This document shows positions 50,869-59,592 of a stretch of DNA of 64,000 nucleotides, in pieces. Source of the stretch: Alphaproteobacteria bacterium (GTDB lineage: Bacteria > Pseudomonadota > Alphaproteobacteria > SMXS01); the NCBI GenBank assembly GCA_016124315.1, contig WGNW01000020.1, forward strand, positions 1 to 64,000. Reading direction: 5' to 3'. Below the pieces are notes generated by a model that saw nothing but the letters and a program-made list of their open reading frames with translations, searched no databases and was not told the origin of the DNA. Made by a program: the position numbers and the translations under genes. Numbering within the stretch: the stretch's first letter is position 1; the number at the start of each line of letters is the position of its first letter.

Positions 50869-51912
50869 ATGCGACCGTTCGCCTTGCTGTCGTTGCTGCT
50901 GACGCTCGCCGTGCTGCCGCTTCCGGCGCAGGCCGGCACCAACCAGTACCGCGCCGCGCTGGTCAAGCTGTTCCTGTCCAACTACCAGGCCTTCCCCGTC
51001 TTCCGCGCCAACCCGGTCTTTCCGGGTGACGTGCTGCAGCTCAACGAGGTGCGGCTGCTGTCCTACAGGACGTGCTACGGCCGTACCGGACAGAAGGCGG
51101 GCAACTACGTGGCGCTTCCCGGCTACAGCCAGGGGTTGGCCGTCTCGTCCAACCTTGACGTGAAGGTCGGCGGCAAGGCCATCGACCGGCAGATCGCCGA
51201 GGTGGAGGCCGACGGCCGCCTCGCCATGGCAAAGACCGTCTCCCTCACCGTCAACCCGCTGGCCGTCGACCGGTTCGAGCCGGATGCGGCGGCGCTCGAC
51301 CACTGGGCGCGGGACAATCCCGATTGCAAGGTGATCGGCGACCTTCTCTCCGGCCGCGCGGGCGGCCTCTTCCTGGTGGCTGAGGTGCTGCACGGCCAGG
51401 TCCGGTTCGGCCTTTCCGGCAGCTTTTCCGGCAGCCTCGGCGTCGCTGCCCAGGGTGACCTGCTGACGGTGGTCGCCCGGGCGTTCTCCATCGACAAGGC
51501 CTCGGTCACCGTGTCCGGCAGCCGCATGACCTTCGAGACGGCCGACTCGCCGGCGCCCCATACCCTGGCCGTCGTTCCCGCCCGGCTCAGCCATGAGGAA
51601 CTGGCCCGTATCACCTACTATCTGCGCGGCAAGCGGGGCGCCGACCTGGAGATCGCCGTCCGGGAGGCGTTGCAGGCTGCGGACATGAGCGCGCTCGACG
51701 CGGCGATGACCCGGATCAGCAAGATCTTCGGCGACGACATCGACCTGAAGGAGGACTGGGCGAAGCGCTTCGTCTCCGGCGGCGACATGCGCGACATCGC
51801 CGCGCTGCGGGAAGACAGGGAGATCAGCTTCCGCGACGTCGCCAACTTCGCGGCGGCGGCGACGCTGTTCCAGCCGCAACCGGAAATTCCCCTGGCCGCC
51901 GCCGCACCGTAG
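50869..51912 (+). CDS. Exported protein, unrecognised
   Basis: 347 residues with a Sec signal peptide (MRPFALLSLLLTLAVLPLPAQAG, cleavage near 22) and no further membrane segment. The mature part begins TNQYRAALVKLFLSNYQAFPVF, has two cysteines (RTCYG and PDCKV) and a C-terminal helical half (LSHEELARITYYLRGKRGADLEIAVREALQAADM). GGGAGG precedes the ATG. No family recognised; periplasmic. It is convergent with the MFS gene and otherwise alone. Confidence 0.7.
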   Translation: MRPFALLSLLLTLAVLPLPAQAGTNQYRAALVKLFLSNYQAFPVFRANPVFPGDVLQLNEVRLLSYRTCYGRTGQKAGNYVALPGYSQGLAVSSNLDVKVGGKAIDRQIAEVEADGRLAMAKTVSLTVNPLAVDRFEPDAAALDHWARDNPDCKVIGDLLSGRAGGLFLVAEVLHGQVRFGLSGSFSGSLGVAAQGDLLTVVARAFSIDKASVTVSGSRMTFETADSPAPHTLAVVPARLSHEELARITYYLRGKRGADLEIAVREALQAADMSALDAAMTRISKIFGDDIDLKEDWAKRFVSGGDMRDIAALREDREISFRDVANFAAAATLFQPQPEIPLAAAAP

Positions 51913-51927
51913 CGGCGGCTTCTTTCG

Positions 51928-53166
51928 TCACTGAATATCGGGCGAGCGCTCGCCGAACCCGGCGCCGGGTGCCGGAATCGGGCCGGGAGCCTCTTCGGGG
52001 CGTGCCTCGGAAGCCGGCGACCGCAGCGTGCCGGCCAGCAGCGTGCCGCCCAGCAGGAAGCACAGGCTGGACATCCAGGCGACCGCGCCGTAGCCACCGA
52101 GATCGACGATCCGCCCGCTGATCAGCGGCGCGACCGCTCCACCGAACGTGACGAAGGCGGGGTGCGTGCCGGTCAGCCGGCCGCTCGGGTCCCGCCGGGC
52201 GAACGTCGTCAGCACGACCGGCATCATCGCCGTCGGCAGCACGGCGTAGACCGTGCAGCCCAGGGCGAACACGGCCAGGTCGCCCGCGTTGGCCATCACG
52301 TTGGCCGCCACCGCCAGCAGCCCGAGCAGCCCGGCGACCAGCGGCAGCGGCGCCATGCGGACGCCGTAGACGGCCGAGATCATCGGCAGCAGCACGGACA
52401 GGCCGCTGATGGCGACGAACACGTAGCCCAGGGTCGCCATGGCCACGCCGGTGCCGACGCCGATGCGGACGATGAAGACCGCGAGCGCCGAATGGCCCAG
52501 GAACACGATGCCGATACCCAGCAGAGGCACCCAGCGCCAGAGACCGAGCGGGCCGCCGGCGACGCTTTCCGTCTCGCCGGTGCTCCGACCGACCGACAGC
52601 GTCGCGATGGCGGGCAGCGACAGCAGGGCCAGCGCGGCGTAGGTTCCGTAGGCGCCCAGGATGTCGTGGGCGGCGACGAGGCGGGACAGCGCGAAGGAGA
52701 TCACGATCCCGAGCACGCCCACCGAGCTGTTGAGGATGCCGAAGACGATGTGGGGCCGGTCGCTGCGCCCGGCCGCGAACATCACCACGGCGATGACCAC
52801 GCCGCCGCCGAGGCCGGCCGCGAGACGGATGGCCATCAGCGCGCCGATCGATCCGGCCATGGTGGCGACTATGTTGGCGAGCAGCACGAGGAGCATGGCG
52901 CCGAGAGCGATCGGCCGCGGGCCGCAGGCCGCCAGCCGCGCGCCGGCGAGGGAGCCGGCGGCCACCGCCAGCAGTTCGATGGCGGCGAGGGTGCCGTAGT
53001 CGCCGTTGCTGCCGCCGAACCTGGAGGCGACGGCCTCCACGTTGAAGGGCATGCCGATGGCGGCCGCCATGGCCGCGTCCAGGATGGCCGCCAGCCGGAT
53101 CGCGCCGCCGACGCCGCGCCAACGGCCTGGCGCCGCATCGAGGACAGGGTCCCGCTGCGGCGCCAT
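51928..53166 (-). CDS. Major facilitator superfamily transporter
   Basis: 412 residues with about 12 hydrophobic helices (for example AAIELLAVAAGSLAGARLAACG, IGALMAIRLAAGLGGGVVIAVVMF, WVPLLGIGIVFLGHSALAVFIVRIG). The loop between helices 2 and 3 carries GARLAACGPRPIALG, a weak form of the MFS motif A. ATG at 53166 chosen; a GTG at 53178 is too close to its ribosome site. It lies 16 nt behind the TonB receptor gene, so the two form an operon: receptor across the outer membrane, MFS across the inner one. Substrate unknown. Confidence 0.88.
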   Translation of the reverse strand: MAPQRDPVLDAAPGRWRGVGGAIRLAAILDAAMAAAIGMPFNVEAVASRFGGSNGDYGTLAAIELLAVAAGSLAGARLAACGPRPIALGAMLLVLLANIVATMAGSIGALMAIRLAAGLGGGVVIAVVMFAAGRSDRPHIVFGILNSSVGVLGIVISFALSRLVAAHDILGAYGTYAALALLSLPAIATLSVGRSTGETESVAGGPLGLWRWVPLLGIGIVFLGHSALAVFIVRIGVGTGVAMATLGYVFVAISGLSVLLPMISAVYGVRMAPLPLVAGLLGLLAVAANVMANAGDLAVFALGCTVYAVLPTAMMPVVLTTFARRDPSGRLTGTHPAFVTFGGAVAPLISGRIVDLGGYGAVAWMSSLCFLLGGTLLAGTLRSPASEARPEEAPGPIPAPGAGFGERSPDIQ

Positions 53167-53182
53167 GGTCTTCGGCACGCCT

Positions 53183-55723
53183 CTAGAAGTCGGCGCTCAA
53201 CTCGATGCCCCAGGCTCGGCCCGGACCCACCGTGCCGGCCGCGAACAACGGCTGGATGATCGCCGGCGTCTCGAAGCGGTCGTTGGTCAGGTTGGTGCCG
53301 AACACCGAGACCTTGTACTTGTCCCAGGAGTAGCTGATCGAGGCGTTCAGGTTTTCCCGAGCCGGGATGCGGCCCGCCGCTAGATTGACCAGATCGCCTT
53401 CCACCTTGCTGACGTAGCTGTACTTGACCCCCAGCTGCAGTTCACCCGGCCCGATCGGGACGGTGTAGGTGCCGCCGACGCCCCAGGTCAGCTTGGGCGC
53501 GTTGCGCGGCGTCAGGAAGGTGGCGTCGACGATGGTGCAGCAGCCGTCCTGGGGATTCACGTCGGTCATGAACTGGGTGTACTTCGGATCCAGCAGGCCG
53601 ACGGTACCGAACAGGTTCAGGTTCTCGGTGACCAGCGCCTGCACCTCGGCTTCGGCGCCCTGATAGCGCACCGAGCCGACGTTGCTGAAGACCGTGACGA
53701 CCGTGTTGGTGGTCTGGTCGAAGGCGACCACCGACTCCTGCTTGTTCTTGAAGGTGTTCCGGAACAGGGCGATGTTGGTCTGCAGCCGGTTGTCCAGGAA
53801 CTGGGCCTTCATGCCCACCTCGATGGAGCGGGAAGTCTCCGGATTGTACTGGTCGCGACGGAAGTCGGAGACGTTCTGGTTGACGCCGAAGAAGCCACCG
53901 GAGTGCCACCCCTTGGAGTAGGAGGCGTAGAACAGGATGTCCGGAGTCGCCTTCCACGACAGGCCGAACTTCGGCGACACGTTGGTCCAGGACTTCTTCA
54001 GGTCGGCGAACTCGGGGAAGTTGTCGATGTAGGCCCGGTCGAGGGGCGTGATGTAGGCCTGGGCGCCGATGAAGTGCTTGCTCTCCTTGGTCCAGCGCAC
54101 GCCGGCGGTCACCGTCCAGTTGGGGATGAATTCCCAGTCGACGTTGACGAACGCCGCTTCCGACTTGGTCCGCTGGCTCTCGAACAGCTTGTTGGGATCC
54201 TTCGGGCCGTAGGGCTGGTCGCCCCAGGCCGGATCGCAACGGACCTGGCCGAACACCTGGAACAGCGGGTCGGTCGGATCGAAGCCCGGATCGTCCGGAT
54301 TGGGGCGCGGCGCCAGGCAGGCCGCCGCCGGCGTGGCATATCCCGTCTTGGCGGCATAGGTTGGATTGAGCCAGGTATTGGTGGCCAGCGAGTAGCCGCT
54401 CAGCGCCGAGACGAATTGCCAGAATTCGCCACCGGTCACCCAGCGCTGGTCGAACTTGCTGTTGTAGTAGTAGCCGCCGGCCACCGCGTTGATCTTGCCG
54501 AGCGAGGTGTCCCAGTTGCCTTCCAGCCGCAGCTCCTCGCTGAACTGCTTGAAGTGGTTGTCGCGCTCGATGGTGATGAAGTCGGCGGTCGAGCCGTCGA
54601 AATCGTACTTCCGGTATTCGTGCTGCTTGCGGTAGCCGGTCACCGAGACGAGCTTCAGTCCGTCGCTCAGCCGCGCCGACATGTTGAGGGTGTAGGCGTC
54701 GGTGATCACCCGGCCCGGATTGGGCAGGTCGGTGGCGTTATACTTCTTCGGGAACGGAATCTGGGTCCGGCACGGCGCGTTCTGCAACCCGAAAGCGCCA
54801 GGCAGGAAACAGTCCAGGAAGCCGCCGCTGAAGTCGTATTCCCTGGGATCCGTCGGCGGCGGGAACACGCCCGGCGCGAAGTTCCAGTTGGTCAGGTAGG
54901 CGCCGCCCTGGCTGCGGTCCTCGAAGCGTTCCACGGTCAGCAACGCCTCGAACCAGTCGTTCGGGGTTGCCAGCAGGGTCAGGCCGTAGTTCTTGTAGTC
55001 CCTCTGCGGTTGGGTGGTGTTGAGATAGGTATTGTGGTACCAGCCGTCGCGCTCCTGGATGGTGAAGAACGCCTTGGCGGCGAGCTTGTCGCGTACCACC
55101 GGCGCGTTGATGACGGCGCGGAACTCCTGCTGGTTCCAGCGGCCGTAGGTGTATTTCAACTTGGCGCCATATTCTCCCGTCGGGCGGGTGCGCACCACGT
55201 TGAGCACGCCGCCGACCGTGTTGCGGCCGTAGAGGGTGCCCTGCGGGCCGCGCAGGATCTCGATGCGCTCGATGTCGAAATTGTCGATCACCTGGCCCGA
55301 CAGCGTGCCGAGGTAGATGCCGTCGATCATCACCGCGATGGGCGAGTCGAGGGAGGTATCGTCGGTGCGCGTCGGGCTGATGCCGCGGATGGTGATCGAG
55401 GCCGCCCCGGCGCGCTCCGGATTGCTGTCGATCCGGACGTTTGCGGAGTAGCCGTTGAGGTCGCGCAGATCGCGGACGGTCGAAAGTTTCAGTTCGGCGG
55501 TGACCGCCGTCATGGCCACCGGCACGTCCTGTGCCGATTCCTCGGTCTTTCGTGCCGTCACCATGACTGACTCGAGGCGTACTGCCTGTTTGGGCGGCGG
55601 TCGACTTCCTGGATCGGTTTCGACCGCCCGGCCCGTATGGGGCGCGATGGTGGCCGAGAGAATGACAGTGAGAGCTACCCATACCGCCGCACGCACGGCG
55701 CACGCAAGGTGACGCGATTCCAT
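53183..55723 (-). CDS. TonB-dependent outer membrane receptor
   Basis: 846 residues. Signal peptide, then SVMVTARKTEESAQDVPVAMTAVT with the TonB box, a plug domain holding ILRGPQGTLYGRNTVGGVLNVV, and a barrel ending RAWGIELSADF. The plug motif with LYGRN is the common sphingomonad type and differs from the FFGKN type of the other two receptors here. GGGGAGGAAG precedes the ATG at 55723. It is followed by an MFS transporter gene and diverges from a TetR gene. Confidence 0.93.
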   Translation of the reverse strand: MESRHLACAVRAAVWVALTVILSATIAPHTGRAVETDPGSRPPPKQAVRLESVMVTARKTEESAQDVPVAMTAVTAELKLSTVRDLRDLNGYSANVRIDSNPERAGAASITIRGISPTRTDDTSLDSPIAVMIDGIYLGTLSGQVIDNFDIERIEILRGPQGTLYGRNTVGGVLNVVRTRPTGEYGAKLKYTYGRWNQQEFRAVINAPVVRDKLAAKAFFTIQERDGWYHNTYLNTTQPQRDYKNYGLTLLATPNDWFEALLTVERFEDRSQGGAYLTNWNFAPGVFPPPTDPREYDFSGGFLDCFLPGAFGLQNAPCRTQIPFPKKYNATDLPNPGRVITDAYTLNMSARLSDGLKLVSVTGYRKQHEYRKYDFDGSTADFITIERDNHFKQFSEELRLEGNWDTSLGKINAVAGGYYYNSKFDQRWVTGGEFWQFVSALSGYSLATNTWLNPTYAAKTGYATPAAACLAPRPNPDDPGFDPTDPLFQVFGQVRCDPAWGDQPYGPKDPNKLFESQRTKSEAAFVNVDWEFIPNWTVTAGVRWTKESKHFIGAQAYITPLDRAYIDNFPEFADLKKSWTNVSPKFGLSWKATPDILFYASYSKGWHSGGFFGVNQNVSDFRRDQYNPETSRSIEVGMKAQFLDNRLQTNIALFRNTFKNKQESVVAFDQTTNTVVTVFSNVGSVRYQGAEAEVQALVTENLNLFGTVGLLDPKYTQFMTDVNPQDGCCTIVDATFLTPRNAPKLTWGVGGTYTVPIGPGELQLGVKYSYVSKVEGDLVNLAAGRIPARENLNASISYSWDKYKVSVFGTNLTNDRFETPAIIQPLFAAGTVGPGRAWGIELSADF

Positions 55724-56060
55724 GACTTCCTCCCCATGTGGCTTGCCCTTCGGTTCGGTGGAAATCGTCGCGCGTCCCACCGCGCGACCCGCCTGACCGA
55801 TTCAGGGTCTAGCCACTAAACCAAGTGTAGGACGCAGAAATTGCAATAATCAATGATTAATTGTTTTAACAATATGACCGTACGGTTTACTAAATAAATA
55901 TTATAGAACGCTTTTTACTTTTGGATTGCGGTTCGACCTGGAGCACGTGGAACGGTCGCATCCGGCGTTGTCTGTCTGCTGCCCGGGTCGGTCGCGCCCT
56001 CCAGAAGCGGCTCGTCAGGGAAGTGCCAGACGGGTAACGTCGATCTCTCGTACCGGAGTA
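55724..56060. promoter_or_regulatory. Divergent control region of the TonB receptor-MFS operon and a tetR gene
   Basis: 337 bases, strongly AT-rich between about 55820 and 55915 in a GC-rich genome, which marks the two promoters. The perfect palindrome listed below lies in it. No further repeat or small gene recognised. Confidence 0.6.
55877..55886. promoter_or_regulatory. Likely TetR operator
   Basis: Perfect 10-bp palindrome ACCGTACGGT in the AT-rich region between the divergent receptor and TetR genes. This core is seen in operators of several TetR proteins, so control of both genes by the neighbouring regulator is likely. Confidence 0.55.
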
Positions 56061-56708
56061 ATGGATTTGTCGAGAGCGCTGACGGCCGACGAAAGGGAGG
56101 CCTTCCGGGCCAGGCTGTGCGAAGCGGTCCGGCACCGGTTCGCGCAGCTGGGACCCGACGGCGTGACCATGCGCGGACTTGCGTCCGACCTGGGCTGCAG
56201 CCCGATGACGCCCTACAGCTATTTTGCCAGCAAGGAAGACATCCTGGCCGCCGTGCGTGCCGATGCATTCCGGCGGCTCGCCGACCTGTGCGAGTCGGCG
56301 GCTGAAGCGGCTGATGGCGAGCTGGCGCGGGCCGGCGCGATCGGCCGCGCCTATCTCCGATTCGCCCTTTCCGAGCCGGAGGCCTACCGCATCATGTTCG
56401 AGCTGTCGCAGCCCGACATCCGCGGTTTTCCCGACCTTGCCGAGCAGGTCGACCGGGCGCGCCGCTTCATGGCCCAGCCCACCGAGATCCTCGTCCGCCG
56501 TGGCGTGCTTGCGGGCGACGCCGCGCAACTGGCCGAGATGTTCTGGGCAGCGAGCCACGGCGTCATCGTCCTGCACATGACCGGCAAGCTCGCGCCGGAA
56601 ACCGACGTGGAAGGCCTTTACGCCCGGATCGCCTCCTCGCTGATGCGCGGCAACCGCGGGCCGCGCTTCGCGGAGGTGGAGGCCGCTCTCGTCCCGGGAG
56701 GCGCCTGA
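56061..56708 (+). CDS. TetR-family regulator
   Basis: 215 residues. [34 protein letters not shown] near residues 34-64. The C-terminal domain ([25 protein letters not shown]... [17 protein letters not shown]) is of the TetR_C_33 kind. CGGAG precedes the ATG. It is divergent from the TonB receptor-MFS operon with a perfect palindrome between them, so it probably represses both itself and that operon. Followed by a molybdenum hydroxylase operon on the same strand, 178 nt away. Confidence 0.92.
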   Translation: MDLSRALTADEREAFRARLCEAVRHRFAQLGPDGVTMRGLASDLGCSPMTPYSYFASKEDILAAVRADAFRRLADLCESAAEAADGELARAGAIGRAYLRFALSEPEAYRIMFELSQPDIRGFPDLAEQVDRARRFMAQPTEILVRRGVLAGDAAQLAEMFWAASHGVIVLHMTGKLAPETDVEGLYARIASSLMRGNRGPRFAEVEAALVPGGA

Positions 56709-56886
56709 GCGGGGTGCGGCGCCCCACAGGACTGTTTACGGTGTAAGGATATTGGTCCACTCTGTGCGCCCCTTACGATCCCCGGCCCTCGCGGTTGAGC
56801 CGCAGCCAGCCGATGGAAGCATTGAAACCGACAGCGCTGTTCGCTACGGCTTGGCCGGCAGCGGAACATCGTCAGCAAGACAGATC

Positions 56887-57348
56887 ATGGCCACCAATAT
56901 CAACGTGAACGGCGCCAGCGTCGCCATCGAGGCGGACCCCGACACGCCACTGCTCTGGGTGCTGCGCGAGCATCTGGGGCTGAAAGGCACCAAGTACGGC
57001 TGCGGCATTTCCGCCTGCGGCGCCTGCACGGTCCATATGGACGGCATGCCCGTGCGGTCCTGCGTGCTGCCGCTGGAGGGCGTCGGCACCGCCAGGATCA
57101 CGACCATCGAGGGCCTGGAGTCGCCGGCGGCGCGGGCGGTGCGCGACGCCTGGATCGCGCTGGACGTGGTGCAGTGCGGCTACTGCCAGTCGGGCCAGAT
57201 CATGTCGGCCATCGCGCTGCTGGAAGGCACGCCGGCACCGACCGACGAGGACATCGACGGGGCCATGAGCGGCAACATCTGCCGCTGCGCCACCTATCTC
57301 CGTATCCGGGCGGCGATCCGCGCGGCGGCCGCCGCGCTGAAGGCATGA
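56887..57348 (+). CDS. [2Fe-2S] subunit of a molybdenum hydroxylase (IorA-like)
   Basis: 153 residues. Two [2Fe-2S] clusters: plant-type with C39, C44, C47 and C59, and the helical-domain cluster with C97, C100, C132 and C134. It transfers electrons from the molybdenum site of its partner subunit. No signal peptide of its own; it would be exported together with the Tat-tagged large subunit. Its stop overlaps the start of that subunit by 4 bases. Family: isoquinoline 1-oxidoreductase alpha/aldehyde oxidase small subunit. Confidence 0.93.
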   Translation: MATNINVNGASVAIEADPDTPLLWVLREHLGLKGTKYGCGISACGACTVHMDGMPVRSCVLPLEGVGTARITTIEGLESPAARAVRDAWIALDVVQCGYCQSGQIMSAIALLEGTPAPTDEDIDGAMSGNICRCATYLRIRAAIRAAAAALKA

Positions 57349-59516
57349 GCCGCAGGATGGGGATCGACGCGGGCATCAGTCGGCGCGGTTTTCTGAAGGG
57401 CGCCGGCGGCGCGGGGCTGGTGATCGGCGTAACGCTGTCGGGACTCGGTCGCGGCCGGGTGATGGCCGGCGAGGCGCCGTTCGCGCCCAACGCTTTCGTG
57501 CGGGTGTCGCCCGACAACCTGGTGACCGTCGTCATCAAGCAGTTCGAGATGGGCCAGGGCGTGACGACCGGGCTTGCCACGCTGGTGGCCGACGAGATGG
57601 ATGCGGACTGGTCGCAGATCCGGACAGAGTTCGCCCCTGCGGACCTCGCCCTCTACAAGAACCTGTTCTTCGGCATTCAGGCGACGGGCGGATCGAACTC
57701 GATCGCCAATTCCTACGACCAGATGCGCCGGGCGGGCGCGATGGCGCGGGCGATGCTGGTCGCCGCCGCCGCCAAGGCCTGGAACGTGCCGGCGGACTCC
57801 GTTTCCGTGTCGAAAGGCGTGCTCACCGCAGGCGCCCGTCGTGCCGTTTTCGGTGATGTCGCCTCGGCAGCCGCCCGCCTGCCACCGCCCGACGACGTCG
57901 TCCTCAAGCGCCCCGACCGCTTCACCCTGATCGGCAAGCATGTCGGCCGCCTCGACTCCCCGGCGAAGAGCACGGGCAAGGAAACCTACACCATCGACAT
58001 GGACCTGCCGGGCCTGCTGACCGCGGTGACTGCCAAGCCGCCCCGCTTCGGGGCCACGGTCAAGTCCTTCGACGCCTCGGATGCGCTTGCCGTCAAGGGC
58101 GTGCGCCACGTGGTGGGCATCCCGGAAGGGGTGGCGGTGGTCGCAGAGGGCACCTGGCCCGCCCTGAAGGGCCGCAAGGCGCTGCGCGTGGAATGGGACG
58201 AGAGCGGCGCGGAGCGGCGCTCCAGCGACGACCTGGTTGCCGAATACCGGCTGCTGCTGGACAAGCCCGGCGCTGTGGCGGTGCGGCGCGGCGATCCGCC
58301 GGGGGGCCTTGCGGCCGCCGTCAAGACGGTGGATGCGGTTCTCGAGTTTCCCTATCTGGCGCACGCCGCCATGGAGCCCATGAACTGCATCGCCTGGCTG
58401 CACGACGGAACGCTGGAAACCTGGTCCGGCCACCAGGCGCCGACCATGGACCAGCTCAACATGGCCGCTGCCGCCGGGCTGCCGGTCGACAAGGTCGTCC
58501 TGCACACGCTGCCGTCCGGCGGCAGCTTCGGACGGCGCAGCACCTTCGACGGCGATCACATCGTGGAGGCGGTGCGCGTTGCGAAGGCCGTCGGCGGCAC
58601 GGCGCCCATCCGGCTGCAGCGGATGCGCGAGGACGACATGCGCGCCGGATATTACCGGCCGCTCTACGTCCACCGCGTGAGGGCCGGGGTGGACGCGGCG
58701 GGCAAGCTTTGCGGCTGGTCCCACCGCATCGTCGGCCAGTCCATCTATTCCGCGTCTCCGGCGGCTGCCGCCGCCATGAAGGACGGGGTGGACGATTCTT
58801 CCGTGGAGGGCGCCGCCAACACGCCCTACGCCATTCCCAACCTGCAGGTGGACCTGCACTCGCCGGGGCCGGAAGTGCCGGTGCATGTCTGGCGGTCGGT
58901 GGGCAATTCGCATACGGCCTACGCCATGGAAACCGTGATGGACGAACTGGCCGGGCTTGCCGGCCGGGACCCGGTCGAGTTCCGGCTGGCCCTGTTGACC
59001 GAGCAGCCCCGGCATGCCGGCGTGCTGAGGCTTGCCGCCGAACAGGCGAACTGGGGCTCGGCGCTTCCGGACGGTGTTGCCCGCGGCGTCGCCGTCCACC
59101 GGACGTTCAACACCAGCGTTGCCCAGGTCGTCGAACTGGGGCTGGACGACGACGGAACGATCCGCGTCCGGCGGGTCGTGGTCGCGGTCGATTGCGGGCG
59201 GGTCGTCAACCCCGACATCGTCCGGGCGCAGATGGAAGGCGGGGTCGGCTTCGGCCTCTCGGCGGCGCTGCTGTCGGAATTGACCCTCGACAAGGGTGCC
59301 GCCGTGGAGCGCAACTTCGACGCCTTCCAGGTGCTGCGGATCGACCGGATGCCCGCTGTCGAGGTGCACATCGTCGAAAGCGACGAGGCGCCGACCGGCG
59401 TCGGCGAACCGGGCGTGCCGCCCGTGGCGCCGGCGATCGCGAATGCCGTGGCGGCGCTCACCGGCACGCGCGTCCGACGGTTGCCGTTCGCCCGCTGGAA
59501 GCCCGGGACCGCATAG
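57345..59516 (+). CDS. Molybdenum-binding subunit of a hydroxylase/aldehyde dehydrogenase (IorB-like), Tat-exported
   Basis: 723 residues. Twin-arginine signal SRRGFLKG at residues 12-19 and a hydrophobic stretch to about 42, so it acts in the periplasm. MCD-binding regions include [31 protein letters not shown] and the C-terminal [17 protein letters not shown] with the catalytic Glu of the xanthine oxidase family. Single-chain Mo subunits of this type with a two-subunit build match isoquinoline oxidoreductase and periplasmic aldehyde dehydrogenases. A cytochrome subunit is not adjacent. Oxidises an N-heterocycle or an aldehyde. Confidence 0.92.
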   Translation: MSRRMGIDAGISRRGFLKGAGGAGLVIGVTLSGLGRGRVMAGEAPFAPNAFVRVSPDNLVTVVIKQFEMGQGVTTGLATLVADEMDADWSQIRTEFAPADLALYKNLFFGIQATGGSNSIANSYDQMRRAGAMARAMLVAAAAKAWNVPADSVSVSKGVLTAGARRAVFGDVASAAARLPPPDDVVLKRPDRFTLIGKHVGRLDSPAKSTGKETYTIDMDLPGLLTAVTAKPPRFGATVKSFDASDALAVKGVRHVVGIPEGVAVVAEGTWPALKGRKALRVEWDESGAERRSSDDLVAEYRLLLDKPGAVAVRRGDPPGGLAAAVKTVDAVLEFPYLAHAAMEPMNCIAWLHDGTLETWSGHQAPTMDQLNMAAAAGLPVDKVVLHTLPSGGSFGRRSTFDGDHIVEAVRVAKAVGGTAPIRLQRMREDDMRAGYYRPLYVHRVRAGVDAAGKLCGWSHRIVGQSIYSASPAAAAAMKDGVDDSSVEGAANTPYAIPNLQVDLHSPGPEVPVHVWRSVGNSHTAYAMETVMDELAGLAGRDPVEFRLALLTEQPRHAGVLRLAAEQANWGSALPDGVARGVAVHRTFNTSVAQVVELGLDDDGTIRVRRVVVAVDCGRVVNPDIVRAQMEGGVGFGLSAALLSELTLDKGAAVERNFDAFQVLRIDRMPAVEVHIVESDEAPTGVGEPGVPPVAPAIANAVAALTGTRVRRLPFARWKPGTA

Positions 59517-59592
59517 CAGGTCTGCCGCGCGACGGTTGAAAACGGTCGGCAGCCCACGACCTTTAATGTCGTAACGATCATGGGGGCAGCCG

